Of a DNA stretch of 64,000 bases, positions 60,201-64,000 are shown one piece after another. This stretch comes from Aldrovandia affinis (taxonomy: Eukaryota; Chordata; Actinopteri; Notacanthiformes; Halosauridae), in the NCBI GenBank assembly GCA_029706075.1, contig JAINUG010000216.1, positions 434,001 to 498,000 of the forward strand, given 5' to 3'. A program made the position numbers and the translations under genes. The notes beneath the pieces were generated by a model that saw only the letters and a program-made list of their open reading frames with translations, ran no database searches and was not told where the DNA came from. Positions within the stretch are counted from its first letter, which is position 1; each line of letters begins with the position of its first letter.

Positions 60201-63200
60201 TCAGCGTATTCACACCCTTTGATTGGATAGTCAGAGAGTGTCTGACTATGATGTAATGTGATTGGTTAAATGCTTTAATATGAAAATACACATCTGGAAG
60301 CAGCGCAACCAGGGGAAAAGCTATGAAAGGAAGCGGACAGACCATTTGGAATTATTTAATAAGTATTCATGGACAAAATATAATTAACATCAGTCTGTGA
60401 TTCAGACATTTGAGCGGACATTTTCAGCCCTAAAGCGAATTAAAACTTATGCCAGAAATATGACAGGGCAGGTTCGACTTTCAGCATTAGCTTCAATGGC
60501 GATAGAAAAGGACTTCTTGATGGAACTGAAACACACGGATAATCTGTACGACAGAGTAATTGAACTCTTTTTGAGGAAAGAAAGGAGGATGGATTTTGTG
60601 TACAAATAATAAGGATTTTTGGTGAGTAAAATGTTGCTATTTTCCTAAATAATATTGCAATTTTATGAGGTTATTATTGATGTTTTTTATGTGTGTCGCA
60701 GCTGTAGCACCCCGGGTTTGTTTCTTCAGTAAAGGCATTTATTCTGGATACACGAGTTATCTATCTTCGATGCAACGGCAACGGGTTTCTGTTCGGTTTG
60801 TTTTTGCACTTTGTTTATTTATCTATCTTCAGTCATGTTTCATTCTCGTTCTGTTCCCCGTCTGTCATTGTTCCTGTTCGAGTTCCTCTCCTTGTCTTGT
60901 CATGCACTTCGGGAAATTCTATGTTTCGTTTTTTTAGGGAGGAGGAGGAACGCATAAAGAAATCTGCGTGCGAATAAAGCGGAACGTGAGAAGCGTACAG
61001 AGATAGGACGAGAGAGAATGACAGCGATAGTTAGAAGCGTGAGATAATTAGTGATTAGTAGTGTTAGTAACTTAATCTAAATCCCTAATGTTAGTAGATT
61101 AGTTGGTTAGTACTATATACATCTAACTAATATATACAAAGTGTAATTAGAAAGTAAGAAGGAAGTAAAATGAGATTAGAAACGAAGATGGAAAAACCGA
61201 AACATAGAATTTCCCGAAGTGCATGACAGAACGAGAATGAAACATGACTGAAGAAAGATAAATAAACAAAGTGCAAAAACAAACCGAACAGACACTCAAA
61301 ACATAACAATAAGATGGCTTTTATAGCCATAAAATAGTTATTGAGGGGTGGATTGATTCAGACGGAGCACTACTGAAGGCCTAGGTGTGAAATGCACGGC
61401 CCGCCACTGCATTGTTATCTATACTTCATACACCTTTCTTCTCACAAGTTACCATATATCTGCCCAATTATTTATTACAAATTATTAATAAAATATATTT
61501 AATTTTAAAAAAAAAATCTGCATTAACATGTCTTCTATAGTGTTTTATGAGATTGGTGAACATATCGGGGGGACCATTCCTCCATACAGAATCTTTAAAG
61601 GTCCTTCAGATCCTTTGGTCTGTACTTGTGTACTGCCCTCTTCAATTCAAACCACACATTTTTGATTGGTTTTAAGTCTGGAGATTGCAAAACAATTATT
61701 TTGTGGTCATTTAACCATTTCATGATTCCCTTGACCTTAACAAGAGCCAACACTCTAAAATCACCAACAATGGTTTCCCCAGGATGGATGGTATATGATT
61801 CAAAATTATATTTGTAGAAGGCCTTCAGATAGGCTGCAGTCTGTCCGGGTACTCCGTGCTCTGTGATACTGTACTTCAGTCTGGACTCTAAATCAAACAT
61901 GGCGGTGCTCGCTGTGCATGCTCAGAGCTTGGAAATGTGCAAAATGTCTGAAATCTTCCAAACAAAAGTCTTGTGAGCTACATACGATACCTTTCATTTC
62001 TGCATGAACACAGTCATGTTTCAAGTCCATTAAAACAATGATGAATGAAAAAAGCAAGAGTAAAGACTCACCGTTTCTGCCGAACAAGTTTCGGAGTACT
62101 CCTGGACAAGGATTGGTTACTACATCTCCAACCTCTGCATGGTCCCAGCATGATATGTTATCCCATGTTCCTCTGCATCCTAGTAAAACAGCATTAAACC
62201 ATTAAAATGGTGCACATGCATGCACACACACATACACACACATACTGAACACAACGCCCAAACACACATAACACCCCCGCCCCTCACCCCAATCTTCTGT
62301 CCCACCCCACTTTCTCCACATATTGAACCTATACCCGTGGTGAAATATGATGGTGTATCATTGATGTTATGGGATTGGTTTGCATGTACTGGTCCTGCGG
62401 CTCTTGTTAAGGTCAGTGGAATCATGAACCAAGACAAGTACCAAGACATTTTGGAAGCTGAAACTTTGCCACAAATGGGCATTTCAGCAAGACAATGATC
62501 CCAAGAATACCTCAAAATCAACCAATAAATGGTTAACTGACCACAAAATTACTGTTTTGTAATGGCCTGGTTGAAGATTTGTGGTTTGAATCGAAGAGGA
62601 CAGTCCACAAGTGCAGACCAAAGGGTCGTAAGAATTTTGAAAGATTCTATATGGAGGACTAGCCAAAGATCCTTCTCTGTATGTTCACAAATCTCATAAA
62701 ACACTATAGAAGATGGCAAGTTAATGCAGATTTATTTTTGTTGGATTATTTAAAATAATTATTAGGGGTGTGAATTGTGACATCTTTTGGGGAATTTTTT
62801 TTTAACTTGCTAAACAAAATCTCTTTCTCTGAGCAATTGTATCAGTATAAAATAACCTACATAACTAATAATAATCTACATAGCTTCCTGAGTGCAATAA
62901 AATACTCTGCTAAATTAAATTGTCCTTTTGTACCATGACATGACATAATGCTATGACTTCAAAGCAAGGGGGGAAAGGCACTTCCAGCATTATGAATGAC
63001 AGCTTTAACCACTACAGAAAGCCATACTTGTCTATTTACATGGTCATTTTACTGTGACCATTTTATAATAGAACATTACAGTGAGCAACAATTTGGACAC
63101 CACTTGATATGAATGGTTAAGCATCTCAAAAGTTAACATCCTGTAGGTTTCTGTTGAGGTTTTTGTGTGAATTTATTTTGGGGATAAAACAATTACTGTG

Positions 63201-63326
63201 AATCTGCATTATCAGGCCCTTACCTTTGGAGTCCAAAGGGGAGTGGTCCTCGAGCCATCCAATACATTCATCCTCTGCTCTCTTCAGATCCGACAAGAAG
63301 TGACATGTGGGATTCCTTCCGTGGGT
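29029..63326 (-). CDS. vipr2: vipr2: VPAC2 receptor for VIP/PACAP (class B1 GPCR), exons 2-13, exon 1 missing
   Basis: This is a plasma-membrane receptor for vasoactive intestinal peptide and PACAP; the family couples mainly to Gs and cAMP. Twelve exons join as 63326..63224, 62179..62072, 55067..54976, 42439..42342, 40383..40251, 40070..39920, 37894..37834, 37432..37363, 35749..35658, 32144..32012, 31860..31819 and 29190..29029. Sizes are 103, 108, 92, 98, 133, 151, 61, 70, 92, 133, 42 and 162 nt, total 1245 nt. All phases agree and all introns are GT-AG. Subtype evidence, by recalled family sequence: [14 protein letters not shown] in TM2, [18 protein letters not shown] in TM3, LYCFLNSE in TM7 (S where VPAC1 and PAC1 have G) and the tail ending in [10 protein letters not shown]. 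The extracellular WDN, CW and GWSE motifs, the GWG-x-P motif and the [14 protein letters not shown] motif are intact, so the gene looks functional. The signal-peptide exon is not seen. Introns are loaded with transposons. A diverged lineage-specific paralogue is possible. Confidence 0.93.
29465..29660 (-). repeat. SINE related to family A, minus strand, partial
   Basis: It has the CCCCAATTTGGAAGCCAATT tail in inverted form and the CTCCTTCGAGATGGAA body block. It lies within the last vipr2 intron, about 270 bp from exon 13. Confidence 0.65.
29700..31437 (+). mobile_element. Inverted-repeat element encoding a CXC-type cysteine-rich protein
   Basis: About 215 bp at 29700-29915 are repeated in inverted form at 31222-31437, ending ACCCTAAAAAAATTGTAAC and GTTACAATTTTTTTAGGGT. 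The arms share CTTCATTATTTATCCTAGAC and CATCTTGAAAA-type blocks. I found no convincing target duplication. The interior codes on the plus strand for a protein fragment of 160-180 residues with a cysteine-rich motif. Long terminal inverted repeats suggest a DNA transposon, but I recognise no transposase and cannot assign a superfamily. Confidence 0.65.
30307..30839 (+). pseudogene. CXC (CRC)-type cysteine-rich protein fragment
   Basis: The frame has [17 protein letters not shown], then [20 protein letters not shown] and the cysteine cluster [29 protein letters not shown]. The cysteine spacing resembles one repeat of the tesmin/TSO1 CXC domain. From memory, proteins of this overall type are multicopy and uncharacterised in invertebrates and fish and normally much longer, so this is probably a C-terminal piece. 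At about 30785 the frame drifts off; one frame over it reads [17 protein letters not shown] and a stop at 30839, so a 1-nt frameshift is likely. Function is unknown; zinc or DNA binding is only a guess. Confidence 0.6.
31819..31860 (-). CDS. vipr2: vipr2 exon 12 (42-nt TM7 microexon)
   Basis: This is exactly the 42-nt TM7 exon found across class B1 receptors. It encodes [14 protein letters not shown] in phase 0 at both ends. LNSE is the VPAC2 form. The acceptor is GATTGCAG and the donor GTGAG|GTAAGC, 151 nt downstream of exon 11. Confidence 0.95.
32012..32144 (-). CDS. vipr2: vipr2 exon 11 (TM6 and extracellular loop 3)
   Basis: The 133-nt exon carries [15 protein letters not shown], the intracellular loop 3/TM6 motif with the P-x-x-G kink, and ends in DLVTGSFQ. 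After LFGV it reads NY, where I recall HY in most family members. Loop 3 ([10 protein letters not shown]) is divergent and the exon seems one codon longer than the usual 130 nt. The acceptor is TGCTTTCAG and the donor TTCAG|GTACAA. A hAT element lies 142 bp upstream on the gene strand. Confidence 0.94.
32287..33250. mobile_element. hAT-type element, 964 bp, non-coding
   Basis: The ends share GGCAGGGGCTCAAGC in inverted or subterminal form (left CAGGGCCGTGCACAGA, right ending CATGCCTG). The 8-bp flanks CTGTGACC at 32279-32286 and 33251-33258 are identical. No transposase is visible. The element is 142 bp upstream of vipr2 exon 11 on the gene strand. Confidence 0.88.
33259..33700. other. Unassigned intron DNA
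   Basis: No exon or repeat recognised. Confidence 0.4.
33705..33910 (-). repeat. tRNA-derived SINE, minus strand
   Basis: On the minus strand a tRNA-like head begins GGGCTGGCGAATAGCGTAGC, whose TAGCGTAGCGG fits the A-box consensus of RNA polymerase III. A body with the inverted CTCCTTCGAGATGGAA block follows. It may be family A or a sister family. Confidence 0.65.
33911..34286. other. Unassigned intron DNA
   Basis: No exon or repeat recognised. Confidence 0.4.
34287..34580 (+). repeat. SINE family A, 5' truncated
   Basis: It begins within the body (GTGCCACCAGGGGGCAGCGA), contains CGCCGTCTCAGAGGAG and ends with the GATAAAATCAGGAACAAA-type tail. The tRNA head is missing. Confidence 0.75.
34581..35657. 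other. Unassigned intron DNA
   Basis: An open frame of 92 codons at 35000-35278 begins with a [14 protein letters not shown] stretch faintly resembling LINE RT thumb sequence, but the match is too short to call. Confidence 0.35.
35658..35749 (-). CDS. vipr2: vipr2 exon 10 (TM5 and intracellular loop 3)
   Basis: The exon is 92 nt, the conserved size. It encodes [20 protein letters not shown] followed by [10 protein letters not shown] and two bases of an arginine codon. The [12 protein letters not shown] and PDVGGN-QSQY blocks closely resemble mammalian VPAC2. The acceptor is TTTCTCAG and the donor TACAG|GTATGT. Confidence 0.95.
35750..36053. other. Unassigned intron DNA
   Basis: AT-rich, with nothing recognised. 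Confidence 0.35.
36059..36885. mobile_element. Candidate solo LTR with a SINE inside
   Basis: It begins TGTGGCACGGGAGG and ends near CCCAGGCATACAATA, flanked by CAGGT at 36054-36058 and 36886-36890. A SINE (36490-36795) splits it. GC-rich, CpG-containing sequence with CTCTCTTGCTCTCTCTCTCC looks LTR-like. The right end lacks the canonical CA, so the call is tentative. Confidence 0.45.
36490..36795 (+). repeat. SINE family A, inserted in the LTR candidate
   Basis: Body, CGGCGAGTGCTGTCTCGGAA block and the tail with GGCTACCAAATTGGGATAAA match the copy at 1060-1420. The tRNA head is absent or reduced. Confidence 0.75.
36903..37305. mobile_element. Tc1-like element (family A), short deleted copy
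   Basis: Ends are CAAGTAACTGCCATAATAAA and its counterpart TTAATTTGACAGTTATCTG, flanked by TA. The interior keeps fragments of transposase coding sequence but is internally deleted to 403 bp. Its right end lies 10-12 bp from the second splice donor downstream of vipr2 exon 9. Confidence 0.75.
37363..37432 (-). CDS. vipr2: vipr2 exon 9 (extracellular loop 2 and start of TM5)
   Basis: The 70-nt exon encodes [20 protein letters not shown] followed by SII. The CW pair and ND are the loop 2 signature. The acceptor is CGATCAG and the donor ATTATA|GTAAGT. A second, nearly identical donor context lies 45 nt downstream at 37317-37316 and would extend the exon in frame by 15 codons. A small Tc1-like element ends about 10 bp from that second donor. 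Confidence 0.93.
37834..37894 (-). CDS. vipr2: vipr2 exon 8 (TM4)
   Basis: This exon is exactly 61 nt, the usual size for the TM4 exon of class B1 receptors. It encodes [19 protein letters not shown] and completes the GWG-x-P motif with exon 7. RIYLEDTG matches the VPAC2 RLYLEDTG. The acceptor is CATCTAG and the donor ACTGG|GTAAGT. Confidence 0.94.
37895..39919. other. vipr2 intron 7, largely unassigned
   Basis: A plus-strand frame at 38943-39272 (109 codons, acidic, S/T/E-rich, with [16 protein letters not shown]) has no match I recognise. An ATTACTGAAGGCTCTGCAAA-type segment is imperfectly repeated near 38750 and 38795. Otherwise no repeat was identified. Confidence 0.35.
39920..40070 (-). 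CDS. vipr2: vipr2 exon 7 (TM3 to the start of TM4)
   Basis: The 151-nt exon begins FGCKAS, giving the TM3 cysteine that pairs with extracellular loop 2. It continues with [18 protein letters not shown], which I recall as identical in mammalian VPAC2, and ends in LLIGW plus one base. It appears one codon shorter than the 154 nt I recall as usual. The acceptor is CTGCTCAG and the donor TGGG|GTAAGG. Confidence 0.95.
40251..40383 (-). CDS. vipr2: vipr2 exon 6 (TM2 and first extracellular loop)
   Basis: The 133-nt exon encodes [20 protein letters not shown] followed by AIAVLVKD and a loop ending EQPSL. The [10 protein letters not shown] block is the intracellular loop 1/TM2 signature, with the conserved polar histidine and arginine. 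The acceptor is TACACAG and the donor CCCTG|GTCAGT. It is separated from exon 7 by only 180 nt. Confidence 0.95.
40384..41150. other. vipr2 intron 5 portion, unassigned
   Basis: Three TTAGGG-like units sit at about 40597-40612, next to an imperfect duplication of AAAGGGGTGGAAAG. Nothing else recognised. Confidence 0.4.
41157..42277. mobile_element. Solo LTR, family LTR-B, intact copy
   Basis: It starts TGTCACACGCCATGTGAC, ends GCCCTCCACA and has a perfect 5-bp duplication AGGTG at 41152-41156 and 42278-42282. Length is 1121 bp. It matches the two halves of the copy at 4583-6974. It sits in vipr2 intron 5, with its edge 64 bp inside the donor of exon 5. The coding family is unknown because no internal region is present. 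Confidence 0.88.
42342..42439 (-). CDS. vipr2: vipr2 exon 5 (TM1)
   Basis: The exon is exactly 98 nt, as is usual for the TM1 exon of this family. It encodes [19 protein letters not shown] followed by [14 protein letters not shown]. The acceptor is TTTCCTGTAG and the donor is TTCAG|GTAAGT, splitting an arginine codon completed by exon 6. A solo LTR begins 65 bp inside the following intron. Confidence 0.95.
42440..43208. other. vipr2 intron 4 portion, unassigned
   Basis: No exon or repeat recognised. Confidence 0.4.
43213..44757 (+). mobile_element. piggyBac-like element, copy 2, with transposase C-terminus
   Basis: Ends CCCCCTGAGGTC and GACCTCAGGGGG are flanked by TTAA at 43209-43212 and 44758-44761. 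It is the only copy that keeps transposase coding sequence (43844-44113). The right part matches the other three copies. Confidence 0.88.
43844..44113 (+). pseudogene. piggyBac transposase C-terminal zinc-binding domain
   Basis: After a truncated start the frame encodes [39 protein letters not shown]. The pattern C-x(n)-C-x-x-C-x(4)-LC-x(n)-CF-x-x-[YW]H is the cysteine-rich DNA-binding domain at the end of piggyBac-type transposases. The DDD catalytic core is missing. This supports assigning the whole TTAA family with CCCCCTGAGG ends to piggyBac. Confidence 0.7.
45664..47183. mobile_element. piggyBac-like element, copy 3
   Basis: It is flanked by TTAA at 45660-45663 and 47184-47187. It carries a module of about 330 bp (46355-46685) shared with the hAT element at 59835-61409. 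The right terminus reads CCTCAGAGGG, one base changed from copy 1. No transposase is visible. Confidence 0.88.
47848..49352. mobile_element. piggyBac-like element, copy 4 (duplicate of copy 3)
   Basis: It is the tandem-duplication partner of copy 3, with the same CAGAGGG terminus change and TTAA at 47844-47847 and 49353-49356. The left terminus has lost one C. Confidence 0.88.
49640..51325. other. vipr2 intron 4 portion, unassigned
   Basis: A minus-strand frame at 49561-49935 (124 codons) partly overlaps the LTR end and has no recognisable domain or splice context. ATAATAATAAT-type simple repeats occur at 50090-50145. Confidence 0.4.
51330..52545 (+). mobile_element. Tc1 element D (plus strand), 5' truncated
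   Basis: It starts inside the 5' UTR of the family seen at 23348-25095 and ends with the right terminus AAAATGTTTGACTGGTAGTA. The left terminal repeat is missing. The transposase gene is present in three overlapping frames. Confidence 0.85.
51391..52385 (+). pseudogene. Tc1 transposase with frameshifts and altered catalytic Glu
   Basis: From [13 protein letters not shown] the gene shifts frame, then reads [39 protein letters not shown] and [13 protein letters not shown] followed by a stop. It resumes with [33 protein letters not shown] and a shifted [20 protein letters not shown]. The sister copy has NPIE where this one has NLIK, so the last catalytic acid is replaced by lysine. Confidence 0.88.
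52640..53275 (+). mobile_element. LTR-like sequence with TATA box and poly(A) signal
   Basis: TATAAAAAG at 52895-52903 and AATAAA at 53170-53175 are spaced like the promoter and poly(A) signal of an LTR, with CA-rich sequence up to GGCACTACA near 53274. I could not find a matching flank duplication or an internal region, so the ends are uncertain. Confidence 0.4.
53276..54420. other. vipr2 intron 4 portion with simple repeats
   Basis: Apart from an ATT/GTT-rich stretch at 53672-53715 and the GT tract at 54145-54220, nothing is recognised. Confidence 0.45.
54145..54220. repeat. GT dinucleotide microsatellite
   Basis: It is an almost uninterrupted run of about 37 GT units. It is likely length-polymorphic and can form Z-DNA. 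Confidence 0.97.
54440..54610 (+). mobile_element. L2-type LINE 3' tail
   Basis: It contains GTCGCTCTGGATATTAGCGT, the conserved L2 3' stem-loop, followed by an AAAATGTAAATGTAAATG tail. It is the same type as the piece at 23947-24166 but a more diverged copy. Confidence 0.75.
54976..55067 (-). CDS. vipr2: vipr2 exon 4 (end of the ectodomain)
   Basis: The 92-nt exon encodes [20 protein letters not shown] and a further segment ending [12 protein letters not shown] is shared with mammalian VPAC2 and contains an N-glycosylation site; GWSE is the conserved ectodomain tryptophan motif. The acceptor TTTTCCTGCAG is preceded by a plausible CTAAT branch point, and the donor is CAAG|GTGAGG. The exon is isolated by introns of 7.0 and 12.5 kb that are filled with repeats. 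Confidence 0.92.
55068..56385. other. vipr2 intron 3 portion, unassigned
   Basis: The segment at about 55320-55450 contains TGAGGCTTCATGAACCCCAC and an inverted GGGGTTCTTGAAGCCTCA, an imperfect inverted repeat with ends about 110 bp apart. No exon was found. Confidence 0.45.
56612..56752 (+). mobile_element. Short GATG-tailed retroposon
   Basis: It reads CCTGTGATGGATTGGCAACC to GGCTTAGACAATGGATGGAT with a short GATG tail. The flank ATTTAATTAGC occurs on both sides (about 56604 and 56754). It resembles the very common 3' end of RTE-like fish retroelements. Confidence 0.75.
57269..58542 (+). pseudogene. hAT transposase fragment split by CR1
   Basis: Joining 57269-57312 with 58328 onward gives [14 protein letters not shown] and then [39 protein letters not shown] and a stop after SFTTN. 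The MDMRP and GF-x-x-L-x-x-x-LEP-Y-x-IP blocks are typical of the hAT (ZBED1-like) N-terminal domain. The RNase H core and dimerisation domain are missing. Confidence 0.8.
57313..58320 (+). mobile_element. CR1/Rex1 LINE, 5' truncated, inserted in a hAT element
   Basis: Flanks ATAACTG at 57306-57312 and 58321-58327 form a target duplication. It holds the late RT region ([20 protein letters not shown]), the thumb and C-terminal part and the 3' end with GATGGGCCGAACGGGCCG and TTATGTTCTT. Small deletions break the frame. Confidence 0.92.
58861..59115 (+). mobile_element. Tc1 element terminus (family E)
   Basis: It begins CAGTCAACTCCAAATTATTC with ACACCCTTGATACAGATGAG, a Tc1 terminal repeat preceded by TA, and runs through untranslated sequence with TTTTATAGTGTTTTATGAGA. 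The family also occurs near 61520 and 62700. Confidence 0.75.
59116..59834. other. vipr2 intron 3 portion, unassigned
   Basis: A plus-strand frame at 59431-59649 (72 codons) ends in a hydrophobic stretch ([20 protein letters not shown]) but has no homology I recognise. Confidence 0.4.
59835..61409 (+). mobile_element. hAT element with transposase C-terminus and two foldbacks
   Basis: The ends CAGTGGTGGGCCGTCAGG and GCACGGCCCGCCACTG are inverted repeats. Flanks CATTCTTA (59827-59834) and CATTGTTA (61410-61417) match at 7 of 8 positions. Inside are an inverted repeat of about 160 bp per arm (59880-60045 and 60252-60410), a transposase C-terminal fragment, and a second inverted repeat (60785-60935 against 61190-61310). 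Confidence 0.9.
60397..60609 (+). pseudogene. hAT transposase C-terminal dimerisation domain
   Basis: The frame reads [20 protein letters not shown], then [18 protein letters not shown] and [15 protein letters not shown]. This is the hATC region, closest in my memory to hAT-5/ZMYM-type elements. All upstream transposase sequence is gone; the inverted-repeat arm precedes it directly. Confidence 0.85.
61505..61905 (-). mobile_element. Tc1 transposase remnant (family E), minus strand
   Basis: Minus-strand frames give [20 protein letters not shown], then [15 protein letters not shown] and [20 protein letters not shown] corresponds to the SPDLNPIENVW catalytic block, with Lys in place of the catalytic Glu. 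It lies 170 bp from vipr2 exon 3. Confidence 0.8.
62072..62179 (-). CDS. vipr2: vipr2 exon 3 (core of the hormone-binding domain)
   Basis: The exon is 108 nt and encodes [20 protein letters not shown] and then an NPCPG segment. It carries the class B signature WDN, the CW pair and the V-G-[ED] turn. The acceptor is TTTTACTAG and the donor is ACG|GTGAGT. Exon 2 supplies the first G of a glycine codon. Tc1 remnants lie on both sides, in opposite orientation. Confidence 0.92.
62330..62790 (+). mobile_element. Tc1 transposase remnant (family E), plus strand
   Basis: The frame gives [20 protein letters not shown], then [17 protein letters not shown], a shifted QQDNDPK block and a decayed C-terminal region, ending with the GGTGTGAATTGTGACA terminus. 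Stops interrupt it. It sits upstream of exon 3 on the gene strand. Confidence 0.8.
62791..63223. other. vipr2 intron 2 portion, unassigned
   Basis: AT-rich sequence, no exon or repeat recognised. Confidence 0.4.
63224..63326 (-). CDS. vipr2: vipr2 exon 2 (start of the extracellular domain)
   Basis: This 103-nt exon encodes 34 residues including [17 protein letters not shown], the first cysteines of the hormone-binding ectodomain. The acceptor follows a pyrimidine-rich tract ending GCTCAG, and the donor is AAAG|GTAAGG. The exon starts in phase 0 and ends in phase 1, which fits exon 3. No methionine or signal peptide can be joined in the remaining 670 bp, so exon 1 must lie upstream. Its match to VPAC2 is weaker than for the transmembrane exons, but phase, length and position support it. 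Confidence 0.85.
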
Positions 63327-64000
63327 CTGAGCATCAACAGGAAGAGAGGAACATTTCTGTTTCTGTTGTTTTCATTTGGATCCATGTCAGCTGATAGCAA
63401 TAAATGCCTTTAAAAATAATCTTGACTTGCGATTCGATTTATTGAGCTTTTTTGTTGTTCTTTGTATATTTGTAGTTTATTACCCCCCGAAGAACATGTT
63501 GCTACATCTCAGGGGCTTTATCCTGAAAAATATCTTAATAAAGTTAAAACAATTCAATGGAAGATCCTTAAAACACCAAACTCGAAACAGCCCTATTTAT
63601 GCAACAGGCTATTTATCCTAAACAGTTCTGTAAAATTCCAACTGAATTTACAAAAGCTGTCTAAAGTGTCATAAATCCCACCTAGTAAAATTGGTTTAGT
63701 TTTAGCAACAACAAAAACATTTTCAATGTTTAAAAAAAGGCAAGTTATTGTCTGTACATCTATACAAATACAATTCCTAAATTCTCTCTGAATTAGGCAT
63801 GTGTGTCTACGGTACAATACAAAAAAAGATGCCTTTTAACGTGTAACAATTAGATGTGATTCGATTCAGTTCTGATTTGGTACAGTTCAGTTCAGTCCAA
63901 TTTAATGTGTATTGTAAGTGTATTCGTTTTTACTGCGGTTGTAAGTTTAAAAAAATATTCAAAACGTTTCTTCAAAATTCACTGTGTTTATTTTCACACA
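63327..64000. other. vipr2: vipr2 intron 1 portion
   Basis: I searched for a signal-peptide exon with a phase-0 donor on the minus strand and found none. The stretch therefore most likely belongs to intron 1. Confidence 0.5.

Noticed and set aside
1..64000. CRISPR arrays, operons or prokaryotic defence systems
   Set aside because: No regularly spaced direct repeats or bacterial-type gene clusters; splice sites and transposon families show vertebrate nuclear DNA.

Overview
The window is vertebrate nuclear DNA, most likely from a ray-finned fish. Its only recognisable host gene is a class B1 GPCR with the canonical vertebrate exon layout. The rest is packed with families typical of teleost genomes: Tc1/mariner, Tigger, hAT, piggyBac-like TTAA elements, CR1/Rex1 and L2 LINEs, Ty3-type LTRs and tRNA-derived SINEs. 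I cannot name the species. There are no operons, bacterial-type genes or CRISPR arrays.

Host gene. Positions 63326 down to 29029 (minus strand) hold twelve coding exons of the VIP/PACAP receptor VPAC2 (vipr2). The spliced exons keep one frame throughout (1245 nt, 414 codons plus stop), every boundary has AG/GT signals, and the C-terminal tail is VPAC2-specific. Exon 1 (signal peptide) is not in the window and probably lies beyond position 64000. The promoter is therefore not visible.

Layout. 1-9300: Tc1 and SINE remnants, then a Tigger element (1542-8035) containing a TTAA element (2375-7938), which contains a solo LTR (4583-6974), which contains a piggyBac-like element (5350-6647), plus a small hAT. 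9300-13980: low-repeat DNA without recognisable genes. 13980-25100: a tower of nested elements: CR1 fragment, Tc1-like element split by a rearranged Ty3 element, a Tc1 split by a CR1/Rex1 LINE and an L2 LINE, then a second Tc1 on the minus strand. 25100-29000: mostly unannotated DNA downstream of vipr2, with one hAT MITE and one SINE. 29029-63326: vipr2, with introns holding an inverted-repeat element that encodes a CXC-type cysteine-rich protein (29700-31437), hAT, SINE, LTR and Tc1 copies, a 2.2-kb near-perfect tandem duplication (45002-49356), and two larger hAT elements (56386-58855 and 59835-61409).

Points that most deserve a second look: the inverted-repeat element with the CXC protein; a second in-frame splice donor 45 nt beyond vipr2 exon 9 and about 10 bp from a transposon end; the tandem duplication, whose copies differ mainly by short indels; and a LINE copy carrying short fragments identical to an unrelated repeat. 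The last two raise the question of assembly error.
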